Shown in pieces: positions 12,840 to 25,040 of a DNA stretch of 64,000 bases; position 1 is the stretch's first letter, and every line of letters starts with the position of its first letter. The notes beneath the pieces were generated by a model, which was not told the DNA's origin, searched no databases, and saw nothing but the letters and a program-made list of their open reading frames with translations. The stretch spans positions 62,001 through 126,000 of the forward strand of contig CAMYKK010000009.1 in assembly GCA_947258975.1 (NCBI GenBank), read 5' to 3'. Made by a program: the position numbers and the translations under genes. The stretch comes from an uncultured Gammaproteobacteria bacterium. GTDB taxonomy: Bacteria > Pseudomonadota > Gammaproteobacteria > Arenicellales > JAANXG01.

Positions 12840-13094
12840 TCACTGCTTTTTCCACGGGTCGATGTATACGCTCCGAACCCGACCGTTCGGAGTAAGGATC
12901 TTGATCCGATACATCAACCGGCCATCCACCTTGCGTTTTTCTGCCGCCAACAACCGTCCGCCAGTGCGGCTTTTCACAGTCGAGGCCGCCTGATCGAGGC
13001 TGATCGGCGCCGGTTGTTCAGGAGACTGCGGATACCCCTGAATCGGCCATGAACACAGCATAAGCAACAGAACAGATCCGATTAGTCTCATCAC
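12840..13094 (-). CDS. PepSY-domain secreted small protein
   Basis: Signal peptide, then ISLDQAASTVKSRTGGRLLAAEKRKVDGRLMYRIKILTPNGRVRSVYID. Confidence 0.8.
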   Translation of the reverse strand: MMRLIGSVLLLMLCSWPIQGYPQSPEQPAPISLDQAASTVKSRTGGRLLAAEKRKVDGRLMYRIKILTPNGRVRSVYIDPWKKQ

Positions 13095-13172
13095 ATTAGC
13101 TCGACATAAGCCAGCCCCGGGCCGGGACGCTCGGTGCGGGTTGCATTATACACTGCGGGTGTAACTGTCTAC

Positions 13173-13724
13173 CTACTGCGCGGGCGCGACGTTGACGCGC
13201 ACACGAATGCGTTCACCCGGGTCATGGTCGGTACGCGAATTATAAATCCTATCACCGTAACGATACCGCACTTGATACCCAACGACATGCTCTTCTTCCT
13301 GCACCACATGGCGGGTCTCACAACGTTCCACCGGCTCATTATAGGCATAACGATAACGACGTTGCTTGACGTCGTGACCAATCGAACCACCCAGGACCGC
13401 ACCCGCAGCGGTTGCGATATCCCGTCCGCGGCCACTTCCAAAACGGGTTCCGATAGCCGCCCCGACAATGGCACCGAAAATTTCTGGCGTGTAGCTATTG
13501 TGTCCCCCCTGATACCCATAGCGCTTGGGGGTCTCGATCCAACACTCCTGACGGGGAGATTCCACGCGTACGAGATCTATAATGGGTGTCACTTCCATTA
13601 CATCTGCGTAGTCGTAAAAGGCCGGATCGTGTCGATTTCCAGCGAGCACGGGGGATACGGCAACTATCGTGGCCGCTACTGCGGCAGCGAACCTAACCAT
13701 AGGTTTCATATTCAGACTCCTCAA
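13173..13724 (-). CDS. Glycine-zipper 2TM-domain outer membrane protein
   Basis: Signal peptide; GAIVGAAIGTRFGSGRGRDIATAAGAVLGGSIGHD glycine zipper. Confidence 0.8.
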   Translation of the reverse strand: MRSLNMKPMVRFAAAVAATIVAVSPVLAGNRHDPAFYDYADVMEVTPIIDLVRVESPRQECWIETPKRYGYQGGHNSYTPEIFGAIVGAAIGTRFGSGRGRDIATAAGAVLGGSIGHDVKQRRYRYAYNEPVERCETRHVVQEEEHVVGYQVRYRYGDRIYNSRTDHDPGERIRVRVNVAPAQ

Positions 13725-13841
13725 TAAGTGATATACGGCGTTCCCTGCACCTACCGGCCATTCTCAGTGCACCATAGATTACGCCCGCACTACTGAACCA
13801 AGCCTGAATTCAAGCTGAATGAAAGCTGAATACCGCCGACT

Positions 13842-14387
13842 TCAAAGACGATCGCCACCGCTCGATGTTCCTGATCGAATGGTAAGCTGATCGCCCCGTT
13901 GCAGCAGTTCGAACTGTTTTAGAAAACTCATACCAAGCAAGATCTGATCCCCGGTCATATGGGGACTAATGCTGGCAGACACCCCGGCCGCGGAAATATT
14001 GCCCAACGTCACCTGATCTAACCTGGTGGCATAAGTTTGCACAATTCCATTAGCCGTGTAGGTCGCCAACGGCCTACCACGCTTGAGTCCCAAATTGGCG
14101 GCCAAGCCTTGCGGAATCGCGACGTTGGTAGCACCGGTATCCAGCAAGAACTCCACGTCGATTCCGTTGATCTTTCCGCTAGCAACATAATGACCGAGTC
14201 GATTTCTTCGCAGCACGATTTCCTTGAACCCATCACTGCGCAGATTGATCTGAACCTGCTGGTTGGGATTGTGTTGACGCTCGAGAACCTTTGAAAATAC
14301 CGTCGTCAACATTCCTATCAGCAACGCCCACGCCGCAAACACCATAACGCGCCCAAGCCGGCGCGTATTACCGGGTCCGGTTGCCAT
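13842..14387 (-). CDS. Membrane-anchored retropepsin-like aspartic protease (clan AA)
   Basis: N-terminal TM; VEFLLDTGATNVAIP active-site motif. Confidence 0.88.
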   Translation of the reverse strand: MATGPGNTRRLGRVMVFAAWALLIGMLTTVFSKVLERQHNPNQQVQINLRSDGFKEIVLRRNRLGHYVASGKINGIDVEFLLDTGATNVAIPQGLAANLGLKRGRPLATYTANGIVQTYATRLDQVTLGNISAAGVSASISPHMTGDQILLGMSFLKQFELLQRGDQLTIRSGTSSGGDRL

Positions 14388-14450
14388 GTTGATGAGTCAG
14401 GGTAAGCGCACTGGCCACGGCCAAGGTCCAAAAAATAATCTTTACTTTAA

Positions 14451-15224
<774 letters not shown>

Positions 15225-15235
15225 GAGCAGACCCC

Positions 15236-15610
15236 ATGAGCACCCAAGCACTGAGTGACGCAAACTTCAACAAAGTGATCGAAGACAACGATCTGGTAGT
15301 TGTGGACTACTGGGCCTCCTGGTGTGGACCCTGCCAGTCGTTCGCTCCAGTGTACGAACAAGCATCAGAGAAACACCCCGACATCGTCTTCGGCAAAATC
15401 GATACCGAATCTGAACAGGCGTTGGCACAGGCTTTTCAGATCCGTTCCATACCGACACTGATGATCTTCAAAGAACAAATTGTCATCTTTTCACAACCGG
15501 GCACCATACCTGCTTCGGCATTGGACGAATTGATCAGCAAAGCGCGGGAGTTGGACATGGATCAGGTGCGCGCAGAAATCGAGAAAAAGAAATCAGAGCA
15601 ACCGGCTTAA
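15236..15610 (+). CDS. Thioredoxin-family protein
   Basis: VVDYWASWCGPCQSFAPVYEQ active site; cis-Pro IRSIPTLMIF. Confidence 0.93.
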   Translation: MSTQALSDANFNKVIEDNDLVVVDYWASWCGPCQSFAPVYEQASEKHPDIVFGKIDTESEQALAQAFQIRSIPTLMIFKEQIVIFSQPGTIPASALDELISKARELDMDQVRAEIEKKKSEQPA

Positions 15611-15625
15611 TGGTGCAACATCCGA

Positions 15626-16273
15626 TCAGGTGGCGCGACCAAATCCCTTGAGATTGGAGACGAAGCCAGCAGTTCGTCGCTTGATTGCGGACATCGAGTC
15701 CGGCTCCAATGGCAGGTCGGGGGACGGATTAAAAAACTCCTCCGTCACAAAAAGTTCTTCATCCTTTTTGCGTTTCTGTTTTACCAGGGCGAATCTTATG
15801 CTCGACATAATCTCGTTCGTATCGTAACTGTCGGCACTTTTCAGCCGCAATAAAGGAATCTTTGCGCTAGTCAACGTGTCTTCCAATACATCCAGACCAC
15901 CGAGCTTACGCCGCTTCCGCTCCGCCCTCGTCTCTAACTTGATTGCCAGTACCGGACTGATGCTCGAAGGACTACAGACCACGAAATCCACCCACTCGCG
16001 CAACACACGTTTCCAGTGATTTTCATAGCTGGGGTGATCTCCGGGGGACTTCACGAGCGAAGACAGGTTCACTCTAGGCAGGACCACTGAATACGCTCCG
16101 ACCAACTTATTCAATTCCTGGTACAGAGCACGCTGCTGTGGGCTTAGCAACGAGCGTTGCCGTTCAAATTCCGGGAACCCCCGCCGGTGCCGGTAATGGC
16201 GCCACAGCAGCAACAGCAAGATGCCCGCCACAGCGGCAATCAAGACATAAAATATCGACTCAGAGAGGGACAT
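15626..16273 (-). CDS. TM-anchored DUF2726 protein (copy 1)
   Basis: KLETRAERKRRKLGGLDVLEDTLTSAKIPLLRL, shared with the 16844-17515 paralogue. Confidence 0.75.
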   Translation of the reverse strand: MSLSESIFYVLIAAVAGILLLLLWRHYRHRRGFPEFERQRSLLSPQQRALYQELNKLVGAYSVVLPRVNLSSLVKSPGDHPSYENHWKRVLREWVDFVVCSPSSISPVLAIKLETRAERKRRKLGGLDVLEDTLTSAKIPLLRLKSADSYDTNEIMSSIRFALVKQKRKKDEELFVTEEFFNPSPDLPLEPDSMSAIKRRTAGFVSNLKGFGRAT

Positions 16274-16843
16274 GGTGGCGATTAAATTTGGCTATGGATT
16301 AGTTTTAAACCAGAAACGGTTCGAAGGCCACAGGGAAATTAGCAGATTTGCGGATGGCGCAGCGACAGCCGGTCGTATTTCCAGGAATTTACTTGCAATA
16401 TTTCTCTTACCTTGTTGATTCATTTGCGCAAACTTGTATGTGGATCTTTACCTAGTCAATGCCGCCAATCGCTTTATTTAACACATATTCACTTCCTTAC
16501 ACTCCCTTATCTGCCGATTGCACCAAGGATCTTGGAAGCTGGCAAATAGGATCGGGTGTCTGCGTGCCGCGCTGGAGCGCAATGCCGACGCTGCGGGTTG
16601 CGAGAAGTGCAAATTCAGGTCGTCCGCCACCGGACCAACGCTGGAATAGACGTCGGGGGGGAGAGTAAAGTGTCGCGCTGGGCATTGATCGAATTCATCA
16701 TTCCGAACAGGATGCTAACCCCGGTTTTCGCTACCTTGGTGCAGTATGCAGAGACACCGAGTCGCACCTCGCAGGACGGACTATCGTGACAACTCGATCC
16801 ATACGTGAATCGAGACATCTCACAGTCTCATACGGAGTGGCGT

Positions 16844-17515
16844 TTAATGGCGCGTGGCCGAACGTGTGAAAACGGTAGTGACCGTTCTCAACTCAGAGGT
16901 CCAGCGACTGAACGTTGGCAGCTGCTTACGAGCAAACTTGATGATGGAGGGTATATCCGATCCTTCCGCAGGCATCTCTTTGGTAGCGAAAAGCTCACTA
17001 TCGGTCTTTCGTTTTTCGCCGATCAATACCCATTTAATCTTCTCCATCAATTCCGTGGAATCGTACTGATCCGCCAGCGAGATCCTGAGTAGAGGGATGC
17101 GGGCGCTACTGAGCGTGTCGTCAAGCACGTCTATGCCACCCAACATCCGACGCTTTCTCTCCATCCGCGTTTCCAGCTTGATTGCCAAGATAGGACTTAC
17201 TGAGGACGGACTGCAAATCACGAAATCCAACCAGCGACGGCAAACGCGTCGCCAGTGCTCATGATAATTAGGATCTTCGCCTGGATGTTGCATGAGATGC
17301 GCGAGATTTACCCGGGCAAACACCAAGGATTGTGCACCCACGGCACGGACGAGTGCCGCATAAAATGCCAGTTGCTGGGCACTCAATAAAGACTTCTTCC
17401 TTTGAAAATGCGGTATGCGTTTCTTGGCGTTTTGACTACGTTGTACCAACCACATCGATGCTGCACCAGCTACGCCAGCCGCGGCCAGCATTGTCGCTCC
17501 CGTTGATAACATCAC
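16844..17515 (-). CDS. TM-anchored DUF2726 protein (copy 2)
   Basis: KLETRMERKRRMLGGIDVLDDTLSSARIPLLRI; paralogous to 15626-16273. Confidence 0.75.
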   Translation of the reverse strand: MMLSTGATMLAAAGVAGAASMWLVQRSQNAKKRIPHFQRKKSLLSAQQLAFYAALVRAVGAQSLVFARVNLAHLMQHPGEDPNYHEHWRRVCRRWLDFVICSPSSVSPILAIKLETRMERKRRMLGGIDVLDDTLSSARIPLLRISLADQYDSTELMEKIKWVLIGEKRKTDSELFATKEMPAEGSDIPSIIKFARKQLPTFSRWTSELRTVTTVFTRSATRH

Positions 17516-17677
17516 AGGCCCTTTTATTCGGGTGATCTAAGTTAAGTTTTAGTACAAAATCCAAGCCTGCGTTACTCTATTCATCAGGAGTTTCGTTAAG
17601 TTCGTCTGCCCATCGATCTCATGTGCCGACGAAGCTACACGAAGTCACTGCGTTAACGAATTGAAACCTTTAACAAT

Positions 17678-18409
17678 TTACTTGACTTCCAGCAATTCTA
17701 CTTCGAATACCAGCGTTTGATTCGGTGCGATGCGGCTGCCCGAGCCGCGGGTACCGTACGCGAGTTCGGACGGAACATACAGTTCCCACTTGGCACCTTC
17801 TTTCATCAACGGTAGCGCCTCTTGCCATCCTTTTATCACCCCGCTGAGAGGCAGGGTAGCGGGTTTGTTTCGCTTGTGCGAACTATCAAATTCTTCACCG
17901 TTGAGCGATGTGCCGCGGTAATGAACGACGACGGTATCTGTACTCTGTGGTTGTTTCCCGTGTCCGGCGGTGATGATGCGATACTGCAAGCCGCTCGCAG
18001 TCTCCGTTACTCCTTCCTTGGTCTTGTTCTCAGCCAGAAATTGGCTTCCTGCTTTACTGTTCTTGTCAGCCAGCGCAGCAAGCTGTTGCGCGTGTTTTGT
18101 GCGGTAATTCAGTACCGACTCCTGGCGTTCCGCGGCTGACAACTTTGGTTTGCTCTGTGTCAGAACATCTTCAATCGCCTGCGTCAGTGCCTGCACATCG
18201 ATATCCACGGCATCGCCTTTCAGCTTCTGCTCAAGATTCGTACCAACCTGATAACCAATAGCATAACCAAGTTTTTCCGCGTCCGTTGTATACGCGGGCT
18301 CTGCACCCCACGCGGTTTGCAGTGCGAGCGCACTGCTAATATATAACATCACATATTTCATATTTTCTCCTATATCTTGTGGATACCAAGCGACGATTTG
18401 CATGCACAA
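17678..18409 (-). CDS. FKBP-type peptidyl-prolyl cis-trans isomerase, FkpA/Mip type; probable start at 18361
   Basis: N-terminal dimerisation region plus FKBP domain (TDTVVVHYRGTSLNGEEFDSS, YGTRGSGSRIAPNQTLVFEVELLEV). Confidence 0.93.
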   Translation of the reverse strand: MCMQIVAWYPQDIGENMKYVMLYISSALALQTAWGAEPAYTTDAEKLGYAIGYQVGTNLEQKLKGDAVDIDVQALTQAIEDVLTQSKPKLSAAERQESVLNYRTKHAQQLAALADKNSKAGSQFLAENKTKEGVTETASGLQYRIITAGHGKQPQSTDTVVVHYRGTSLNGEEFDSSHKRNKPATLPLSGVIKGWQEALPLMKEGAKWELYVPSELAYGTRGSGSRIAPNQTLVFEVELLEVK

Positions 18410-18548
18410 TCATTCCCAGGCCTGCGCGCAGGTTTGGTCCCCGTGCAGCCACTCGATGTATGAGCACCGACACCGGCACTGCCTAAACATACTGCGGCGT
18501 CCAGCCCCAAGCCTCAGCGGATCCATGCGGTTAGCGGGTCAAAACACC

Positions 18549-18749
18549 TCAGTGGTGTGCCGCCTTGTCGACAGGCGAGATCCGAACAAACCGGCGGCCG
18601 CAATAGTAGCAATCGACATAGTCCTTGTCGTCAAAGCACAGGTAAACGACGGGATGGCCCATGGCCCCGCCGTCGCAGGCGACCGTACTAACGCTCGAGT
18701 CTATTTCCACGATTTCTGGTGGTTCCATCATGCGCTCCGAAATGTTCAT
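18549..18749 (-). CDS. Zinc-finger (zf-CHCC type) small protein
   Basis: ACDGGAMGHPVVYLCFDDKDYVDCYYCGRRFV; start placed at 18749 inside the longer ORF. Confidence 0.82.
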   Translation of the reverse strand: MNISERMMEPPEIVEIDSSVSTVACDGGAMGHPVVYLCFDDKDYVDCYYCGRRFVRISPVDKAAHH

Positions 18750-18765
18750 GTCAATCTCCCGTATA

Positions 18766-19644
18766 TCAACGATTATTCTGAATTGCGGCAGTCGGCATCG
18801 GTCCCGCCATGAGTTTCGGGTCCAAGCGACGTTCAAACCAATTCATGCCCCAATGCAAATGCGGTCCGGTGGCGCGCCCGGTAGCGCCGACTTTGGCGAT
18901 GGTGTCGCCGCGCGCAACCCGCCGGCCCTCTTGCACATGTACCGCGCTCAAATGACTAAACAACGAGGACAGACCGTGTCCATGATCGATGATGATCGTG
19001 CCTCCGGTGAAGTACATATCACGATGGACCAGGCTGACAACGCCGGACGCAGGCGCGCGCACCGGGGTCCCCGCACGCGCCGCCACGTCAACGCCATAGT
19101 GAGGGCGCCTGGGCTTGCCGTTCAGTACTCTCTGGCTTCCGTACACTCCCGAAATTCGGCCCGCGACCGGCCAAGCGAAACCGCCGAGAAAATCCGTGTA
19201 TACGCTATCGCGGCGCCGGGCTGTCTTGATGAGCGCCGCCTCGCGCCGGATTCGTACTAGGTCCTTGGCGGTAGGTTCCACCTTGCGTGGAGGCAGTCCA
19301 TCGATGCGTTGAACGTCATACTCGCGCTGCGCCACGTGCACATTCCGCTGCTCGCGTTGCCCATCTGCGTAGCGTATGCGCAATTTGGTGATAGGTGGCT
19401 CATTACGGCCGAATCCAATCACAAACTCTCCGCGTTTCGATACCCTGAGGTTCCTGCCTTCATACCAGATTTGCGCGCCAGGGGATACACGGCCATGTAT
19501 CAATCCTCCCTGCGTAGGCTCACCGCTGACGATCAACTTTCCGCTCGACGCGGCGCCCACCAAGGCCCACATTCCGCATATCACAGCGACGCGGCAGGCG
19601 CACAGCCGAAAATGATGTTCACGCACTTTGCGCGACCACCCCAC
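18766..19644 (-). CDS. M23-family metallopeptidase (LytM domain)
   Basis: [22 protein letters not shown] and [15 protein letters not shown]. Confidence 0.92.
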   Translation of the reverse strand: MGWSRKVREHHFRLCACRVAVICGMWALVGAASSGKLIVSGEPTQGGLIHGRVSPGAQIWYEGRNLRVSKRGEFVIGFGRNEPPITKLRIRYADGQREQRNVHVAQREYDVQRIDGLPPRKVEPTAKDLVRIRREAALIKTARRRDSVYTDFLGGFAWPVAGRISGVYGSQRVLNGKPRRPHYGVDVAARAGTPVRAPASGVVSLVHRDMYFTGGTIIIDHGHGLSSLFSHLSAVHVQEGRRVARGDTIAKVGATGRATGPHLHWGMNWFERRLDPKLMAGPMPTAAIQNNR

Positions 19645-21580
19645 CCTCTTTACACCGGCTGGCCTGACTGGGAGGGCAATTCATCGTAACGAAACGTTCG
19701 ACGGCGTCATCCCACGCAACCACCTCCTGCAGCTTCACACCAAAGCGCCGCAGCGCCACGGTGCGCTGCTCGGCCTCACGGCGCCCGACTACCGCGATTA
19801 CCGGAATCTTTTGCACGCTGTGCTCGCGCACCTTGTAGGATATCTTCTCATTGCGCAGATCGACCTCTGCACGAATCCCTGCTTCCCACAATGCCTGAAC
19901 GAACTCTACGGCATAGTCATCGGCGTCGGAAACCACCGTGGCCACCACAACCTGCAACGGTGTCAGCCAGAATGGAAGCGCCCCTGCATAATGCTCCAAC
20001 AAGATACCGATGAATCGCTCCAACGATCCGAACAGTGCGCGATGCAGCATCACCGGCGTGTGTTTGTGTCCATCTTCGCCGACATACTTGGCGCCTAAAC
20101 GTTCGGGCAGATTGAGGTCCACTTGCAAGGTTCCACACTGCCAGTCGCGGCCAATCGCGTCACGCAGGACAAACTCCAGCTTAGGTCCGTAGAACGCGCC
20201 TTCGCCGGGATTGAGCGTGTACTCCAACCCGGTAGCCGCCGCCGCCGTTAGCAGTGCGTCTTCCGCTGCGTCCCAAACATCATCTGCGCCCACACGTTTA
20301 TCCGGCCGGTCAGCATACTTTATGTGGATATTGTCAAATCCAAAATCACGATAGATATCGAGCACTAATTCGCATACCCGCTCGCTCTCTTTCGTGATCT
20401 GTTCGGTGGCGCAAAATATGTGCGCATCGTCCTGGGTAAACGAACGAACTCTCATTAAACCGTGCAATGCACCCGACGGTTCAAAACGGTGCACTTTACC
20501 AAACTCCGCGATACGCAACGGTAATTCACGATAGCTGCGCAACTTATGGCTGAATATCTGTACACAACCGGGACAATTCATCGGTTTTATTGCCAGCGTA
20601 CGGTCGGCATCGGTATCGGTGGTAAACATGTTTTCCCCGAAAGTTTCCCAGTGCCCGGATGCCTCCCACAGGCTGCGCTGCATGAGATCGGGCGTATTGA
20701 CTTCCACATATCCCGCCCGTTGTTGCCTGGCCCGCATATAGTCTGTGAGGGTCTGAAACAACGTCCAGCCCTTCGGATGCCAAAATACGGCGCCGGGGGC
20801 CTCTTCCTGAAAATGGAAAAGATCCATCTGCTTGCCCAGCTTGCGATGATCCCGCCGCTCCGCCTCTTCCAAACGTAGCAGGTGCGCCTTGAGTTGCTTT
20901 TCGCTGGCCCAGGCGGTGCCATAGATGCGCTGAAGCATCGGATTGCGGGAATCACCCCGCCAATAGGCACCGGCCACCTTAGTGAGCCTGAATCCCTTTC
21001 CCAACCGACCGGTAGACGGCAGATGCGGACCCCGGCACAAGTCGAGGAACGTGCCTTGCCGATAAACCGTAATCTCCTGTTCAGGATCAAGGTCGGCGAT
21101 GATCTGCGCTTTGAATTCCTCACCCAATCCACGGAAATAGTCGATTGCGCGGTCACGATCCCACACCTCGCGGGTGATGGCTTCATCACGGTCGACAATC
21201 TCCCGCATGCGCTGCTCGATGGCATTGAGATCTTCCGGCGTAAACGGCTCGTCACGGGAGAAATCGTAGTAAAAACCGTTCTCTATAGCAGGCCCTATGG
21301 TGACCTGGGTCGCTGGATACAACTCTTTGACGGCTTCCGCCATAACGTGAGCGGCATCATGACGCAGCAGCTCGAGCGCGTCCTCAGAGTCACGGGTGAT
21401 GATTTGCACCGACGCGTGGACGCCGATCGGGCGGTTCAGGTCCCATAACTGACCGTTTACCCGCACAGCCACGGCATTCCGAGACAACGTCTTGCCAACT
21501 TGATCTGCGATCTGTAACCCGGTGGGCGGATGATCGAAAACTTGCTGTGCCCCGTCGGGAAACGTGATTTCTACCGGCAT
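19619..21580 (-). CDS. thrS: Threonyl-tRNA synthetase
   Basis: TGS domain [15 protein letters not shown], class II motifs, [15 protein letters not shown]; start taken at 21580. Confidence 0.97.
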   Translation of the reverse strand: MPVEITFPDGAQQVFDHPPTGLQIADQVGKTLSRNAVAVRVNGQLWDLNRPIGVHASVQIITRDSEDALELLRHDAAHVMAEAVKELYPATQVTIGPAIENGFYYDFSRDEPFTPEDLNAIEQRMREIVDRDEAITREVWDRDRAIDYFRGLGEEFKAQIIADLDPEQEITVYRQGTFLDLCRGPHLPSTGRLGKGFRLTKVAGAYWRGDSRNPMLQRIYGTAWASEKQLKAHLLRLEEAERRDHRKLGKQMDLFHFQEEAPGAVFWHPKGWTLFQTLTDYMRARQQRAGYVEVNTPDLMQRSLWEASGHWETFGENMFTTDTDADRTLAIKPMNCPGCVQIFSHKLRSYRELPLRIAEFGKVHRFEPSGALHGLMRVRSFTQDDAHIFCATEQITKESERVCELVLDIYRDFGFDNIHIKYADRPDKRVGADDVWDAAEDALLTAAAATGLEYTLNPGEGAFYGPKLEFVLRDAIGRDWQCGTLQVDLNLPERLGAKYVGEDGHKHTPVMLHRALFGSLERFIGILLEHYAGALPFWLTPLQVVVATVVSDADDYAVEFVQALWEAGIRAEVDLRNEKISYKVREHSVQKIPVIAVVGRREAEQRTVALRRFGVKLQEVVAWDDAVERFVTMNCPPSQASRCKEGGVVAQSA

Positions 21581-21743
21581 GAATATCTTCCTGAATCGAA
21601 AACAGAGACGGCCTCCCCGTAACTGGCATCGTTGAGGATGCTCATCTCGATGGAACAACTTATGTTATAAGGGGATTTATGCACCATAATAATTACCGAG
21701 TCAAAGCCTAAATATTGGTTAAATTGTATTCGCAAGCATCAAT

Positions 21744-23081
21744 ATGTCGAAAAGACTGATCACGAATGTCCGCGTCATCAATGAAGACCGCATCTTCGAT
21801 GCCGACGTGCTCATCGAAGACGGCCGAATCACGCGCGTGGATAGTGAAGTAGTGCCCGACGGCAGCACTGAAATACTGGACGCCACGGGATTGTACTTGA
21901 TCCCCGGCATGATCGACGATCAGGTCCACTTTCGCGAACCCGGCCTGACCCATAAGGCGGATATCGCCAGCGAGTCCACCGCAGCCATAGCCGGAGGCGT
22001 GACCAGTTATATGGACATGCCCAATGTCATGCCGCCCACGACAACGCGCACTTTGCTCGCCGACAAGTACGCGATAGCGGCTCGAAAGTCGCGGGCGAAT
22101 TATTCTTTTTATTTGGGTGCAAGCAACGATAATATCGATCAGATCCGCACTCTCAACGTCCATGAGGCCTGTGGCGTCAAAGTCTTCATGGGCGCATCCA
22201 CCGGCAACCTGCTTGTAAACAATCCCGAAACCCTGGAAAAGATCTTTGCCGACTCGCCAGTGCCGGTGGTGACACATTGTGAGGATACACCGACGATCAC
22301 AGCCAACGAGGAACAGTTTCGCGCCAAATACGGCGACAATGTACCGATCGCATTTCACCCGCATATTCGCTCCGAACAAGCTTGCTATAAATCATCGTCA
22401 ACTGCCGTCGAGTTGGCCAAGCGTCATCAAACCCGGCTACATGTCCTGCACCTGTCCACCGCACAGGAGATGCAGCTGTTTAGTCCCGCTGCCACGGCCG
22501 ACAAACGCATTACCGCCGAAGTGTGCGTGCATTATCTGTTCTACGACCAAAACGACTATCGCGACAAAGGGACGCTGATCAAGTGCAACCCGGCAATCAA
22601 AACATCACGGGACCGCGACGCCCTTGTCGATGCCGTTAACGAAGGCCGAATCGATGTCATCGCTACCGACCATGCACCGCATAGCTGGGAGGAAAAAAAT
22701 CGCACGTATTTTGACGCCCCATCGGGACTACCTCTGGTACAGCATGCCCTGTTGATATTATTAGAACTTTATCACTGGAACCGTCTCAGCTTGGAAACCA
22801 TTGTACAAAAGGCGTGTCATGCTCCCGCCCAGGTGTTTGCCGTCAAAGAGCGGGGATACGTCCGCGAAGGGTATTGGGCGGATCTGGTTCTCATTGATTT
22901 ACACGGTGGCCACACCGTAACCGAGGAAAACATTCTATATAAGTGCGGTTGGTCGCCGTTCTACGGACGTACCTTTCATTCCAAGGTATGGGCGACTTTT
23001 GTCAACGGCGAATTGGTTTACCGGGATGGAGAAGTATTGGGCTCGCATCGCGGTAGACGATTGGAGTTCGACCGCGACTGA
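21744..23081 (+). CDS. pyrC: Dihydroorotase
   Basis: GMIDDQVHFREPGLTHKADI, THCED, IATDHAPHSWEEK. Confidence 0.9.
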   Translation: MSKRLITNVRVINEDRIFDADVLIEDGRITRVDSEVVPDGSTEILDATGLYLIPGMIDDQVHFREPGLTHKADIASESTAAIAGGVTSYMDMPNVMPPTTTRTLLADKYAIAARKSRANYSFYLGASNDNIDQIRTLNVHEACGVKVFMGASTGNLLVNNPETLEKIFADSPVPVVTHCEDTPTITANEEQFRAKYGDNVPIAFHPHIRSEQACYKSSSTAVELAKRHQTRLHVLHLSTAQEMQLFSPAATADKRITAEVCVHYLFYDQNDYRDKGTLIKCNPAIKTSRDRDALVDAVNEGRIDVIATDHAPHSWEEKNRTYFDAPSGLPLVQHALLILLELYHWNRLSLETIVQKACHAPAQVFAVKERGYVREGYWADLVLIDLHGGHTVTEENILYKCGWSPFYGRTFHSKVWATFVNGELVYRDGEVLGSHRGRRLEFDRD

Positions 23082-23141
23082 AGAACCGGGTGATTGATAA
23101 CAGGAGCGGACCACTCCAACCGCAATGGTGAACATTGTCCG

Positions 23142-24545
23142 CTATGGTAATGTATTGATGTAGTTAACGGCTGCATCAATGCGACCCATGACCGCCTCCT
23201 TGCCAAGGATTGCCAGGGTTTCATCAATTGGAGGTGAAACTGCCACCCCGGCAACCGCAATCCGCAGCGGTTGTGCGATTTTACCCAACCCGATCGAACG
23301 TCGCTCCGCTAGCTGGTGCAGACGTCGGTGGATGTTTTCAGCAGTCCAAGGATCTAACGGCCCCAATTGCGCTCGCAATTCAACCAGCACCTCACCCGCT
23401 TGGCCCTTGAAGTGTTTCTTCACTGACTTGGCATCATAACCGTCAATATCCCGGAAGAAAAATAGGCTGCGATCAACCAATTCGAGTAATGTTTTCGATC
23501 GCTGCTGATTAACAAGAATTACCTCCTTCCAGTTAGCCTGCTCATCGATGTTGATTCCGGCATTTTCGAAATGCCAGCGGGCGTGATCACGCAAGTCCGC
23601 CGCCTTCGCTGCCTTGATATATTCGTAGTTGAGCCACAACAGTTTTTCCGGATTGAATACTGCTGATCCACGCTGGACATCACTGATATCGAACAAATCG
23701 AACATCTCTTGTCGCGTGAATATTTCCTGATCACCGTGGGACCAGCCCAGGCGCACCAGGTAATTCAGCACAGCCTGCGGAAGATAACCGTCGTCTCGAT
23801 ACTGCATAACGCCTACCGCCCCGTGGCGCTTGGAAAGGCGCTTGCCGTCCGCACCAAGAATCATCGGTACGTGGGCATATCTGGGCCGCTCGGCGCAAAG
23901 CGCTTCCAGAATGTTTATCTGCCGCGGTGTGTTGTTGATGTGATCGTCGCCACGGATAACATGTGTTATCCCCATATCCATATCATCGACCACCACGGTG
24001 AGGTTATAAGTCGGTGTTCCATCGGATCGCGCGATGATGAGATCATCAAGCTCACTATTGCTGATGATAATTCGCCCCTTTACCAGGTCATCGATCACAA
24101 CGTTGCCGTCCCGTGGATTCTTGAAGCGCACCACCGGGAGTATTTCATCCCGCGGCTGCGTGCGTTGCCTGCAACGGCCGTCGTACCTGGGCTTGTCGCC
24201 CCGCGCCCGTTGCGCCTCGCGCAACACATCAAGCTCTTCCCTGGTACAGTAGCAATGATATGCCTGGCCGGCGTGCAGCAATTGATCGATCACTTCCCGG
24301 TATCGGTTCATGCGCTGTGTCTGAAAGTAGGGACCATCGTCGTAGTCCAGGCCCAACCATCCCATGCCATCCAATATCGCTTGCACGGATTCTTGGCTGG
24401 AGCGCTCTCGGTCCGTATCCTCTATGCGTAATACGAATCTGCCGCCGTGCTTACGCGCGTACAACCAGGAAAACAAAGCAGTGCGGGCACCACCGATGTG
24501 CAGATAACCAGTGGGGCTGGGTGGAAAACGGGTGATTACTTCCAT
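23142..24545 (-). CDS. gltX: Glutamyl-tRNA synthetase
   Basis: RFPPSPTGYLHIGGARTALFSWLYAR and KRLSKRHGA. Confidence 0.96.
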   Translation of the reverse strand: MEVITRFPPSPTGYLHIGGARTALFSWLYARKHGGRFVLRIEDTDRERSSQESVQAILDGMGWLGLDYDDGPYFQTQRMNRYREVIDQLLHAGQAYHCYCTREELDVLREAQRARGDKPRYDGRCRQRTQPRDEILPVVRFKNPRDGNVVIDDLVKGRIIISNSELDDLIIARSDGTPTYNLTVVVDDMDMGITHVIRGDDHINNTPRQINILEALCAERPRYAHVPMILGADGKRLSKRHGAVGVMQYRDDGYLPQAVLNYLVRLGWSHGDQEIFTRQEMFDLFDISDVQRGSAVFNPEKLLWLNYEYIKAAKAADLRDHARWHFENAGINIDEQANWKEVILVNQQRSKTLLELVDRSLFFFRDIDGYDAKSVKKHFKGQAGEVLVELRAQLGPLDPWTAENIHRRLHQLAERRSIGLGKIAQPLRIAVAGVAVSPPIDETLAILGKEAVMGRIDAAVNYINTLP

Positions 24546-24554
24546 GCTCGCGGA

Positions 24555-25016
24555 CTAATGCTCGCCGGCGGCTTCACGCGCACGTTGATATATCGCCTCG
24601 ATCATCGCGTGTAGACCATTGCTTCGTGTTGGACTGAGGTGTTGATCGAATCCGATGCTGGCGATGAAGTCAGGTTTGGTGGCCAAAACATCTCCTGGTT
24701 TACGATCGCTAAAAACCCGCAGCAAAACCGCTATTAAGCCGGACACGATTGCCGCATCGCTGGCACCGTTGATGCGCAAACGCCCGTTCTGCATCTGCGT
24801 TCGTAACCAGACCTGCGACTGACAGCCGTGGATTTTATTCGCTTCGGTCTTCCACTCACTGGGAAATTCCGGGAGGTGCCGCCCCAAGTCTATGAGGTAT
24901 TCATAGCGACCCATCCAATCATCGAACAATCCGAACTCGCCCTCCAATTCCCGTTGCGCTTGAACAATTTCGTCGCACATCGATACGTCAGTCATAGTCA
25001 TTCGTCCTGTGGACAT
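24555..25016 (-). CDS. SufE-family Fe-S assembly / cysteine desulfurase partner
   Basis: YEYLIDLGRHLPEFPSEWKTEANKIHGCQSQVWL. Confidence 0.92.
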   Translation of the reverse strand: MSTGRMTMTDVSMCDEIVQAQRELEGEFGLFDDWMGRYEYLIDLGRHLPEFPSEWKTEANKIHGCQSQVWLRTQMQNGRLRINGASDAAIVSGLIAVLLRVFSDRKPGDVLATKPDFIASIGFDQHLSPTRSNGLHAMIEAIYQRAREAAGEH

Positions 25017-25040
25017 AGGGTATGCAGCGTTGATCCGGCA

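Noticed and set aside
12371-12855. ORFs translated through the repeat array (for example 12400..12855 -, 12443..12700 -, 12462..12734 +)
   Set aside because: Low-complexity GACPRTAGGLSPHSRG-type translations in several frames on both strands arise from the 22-bp repeat; no independent coding support.
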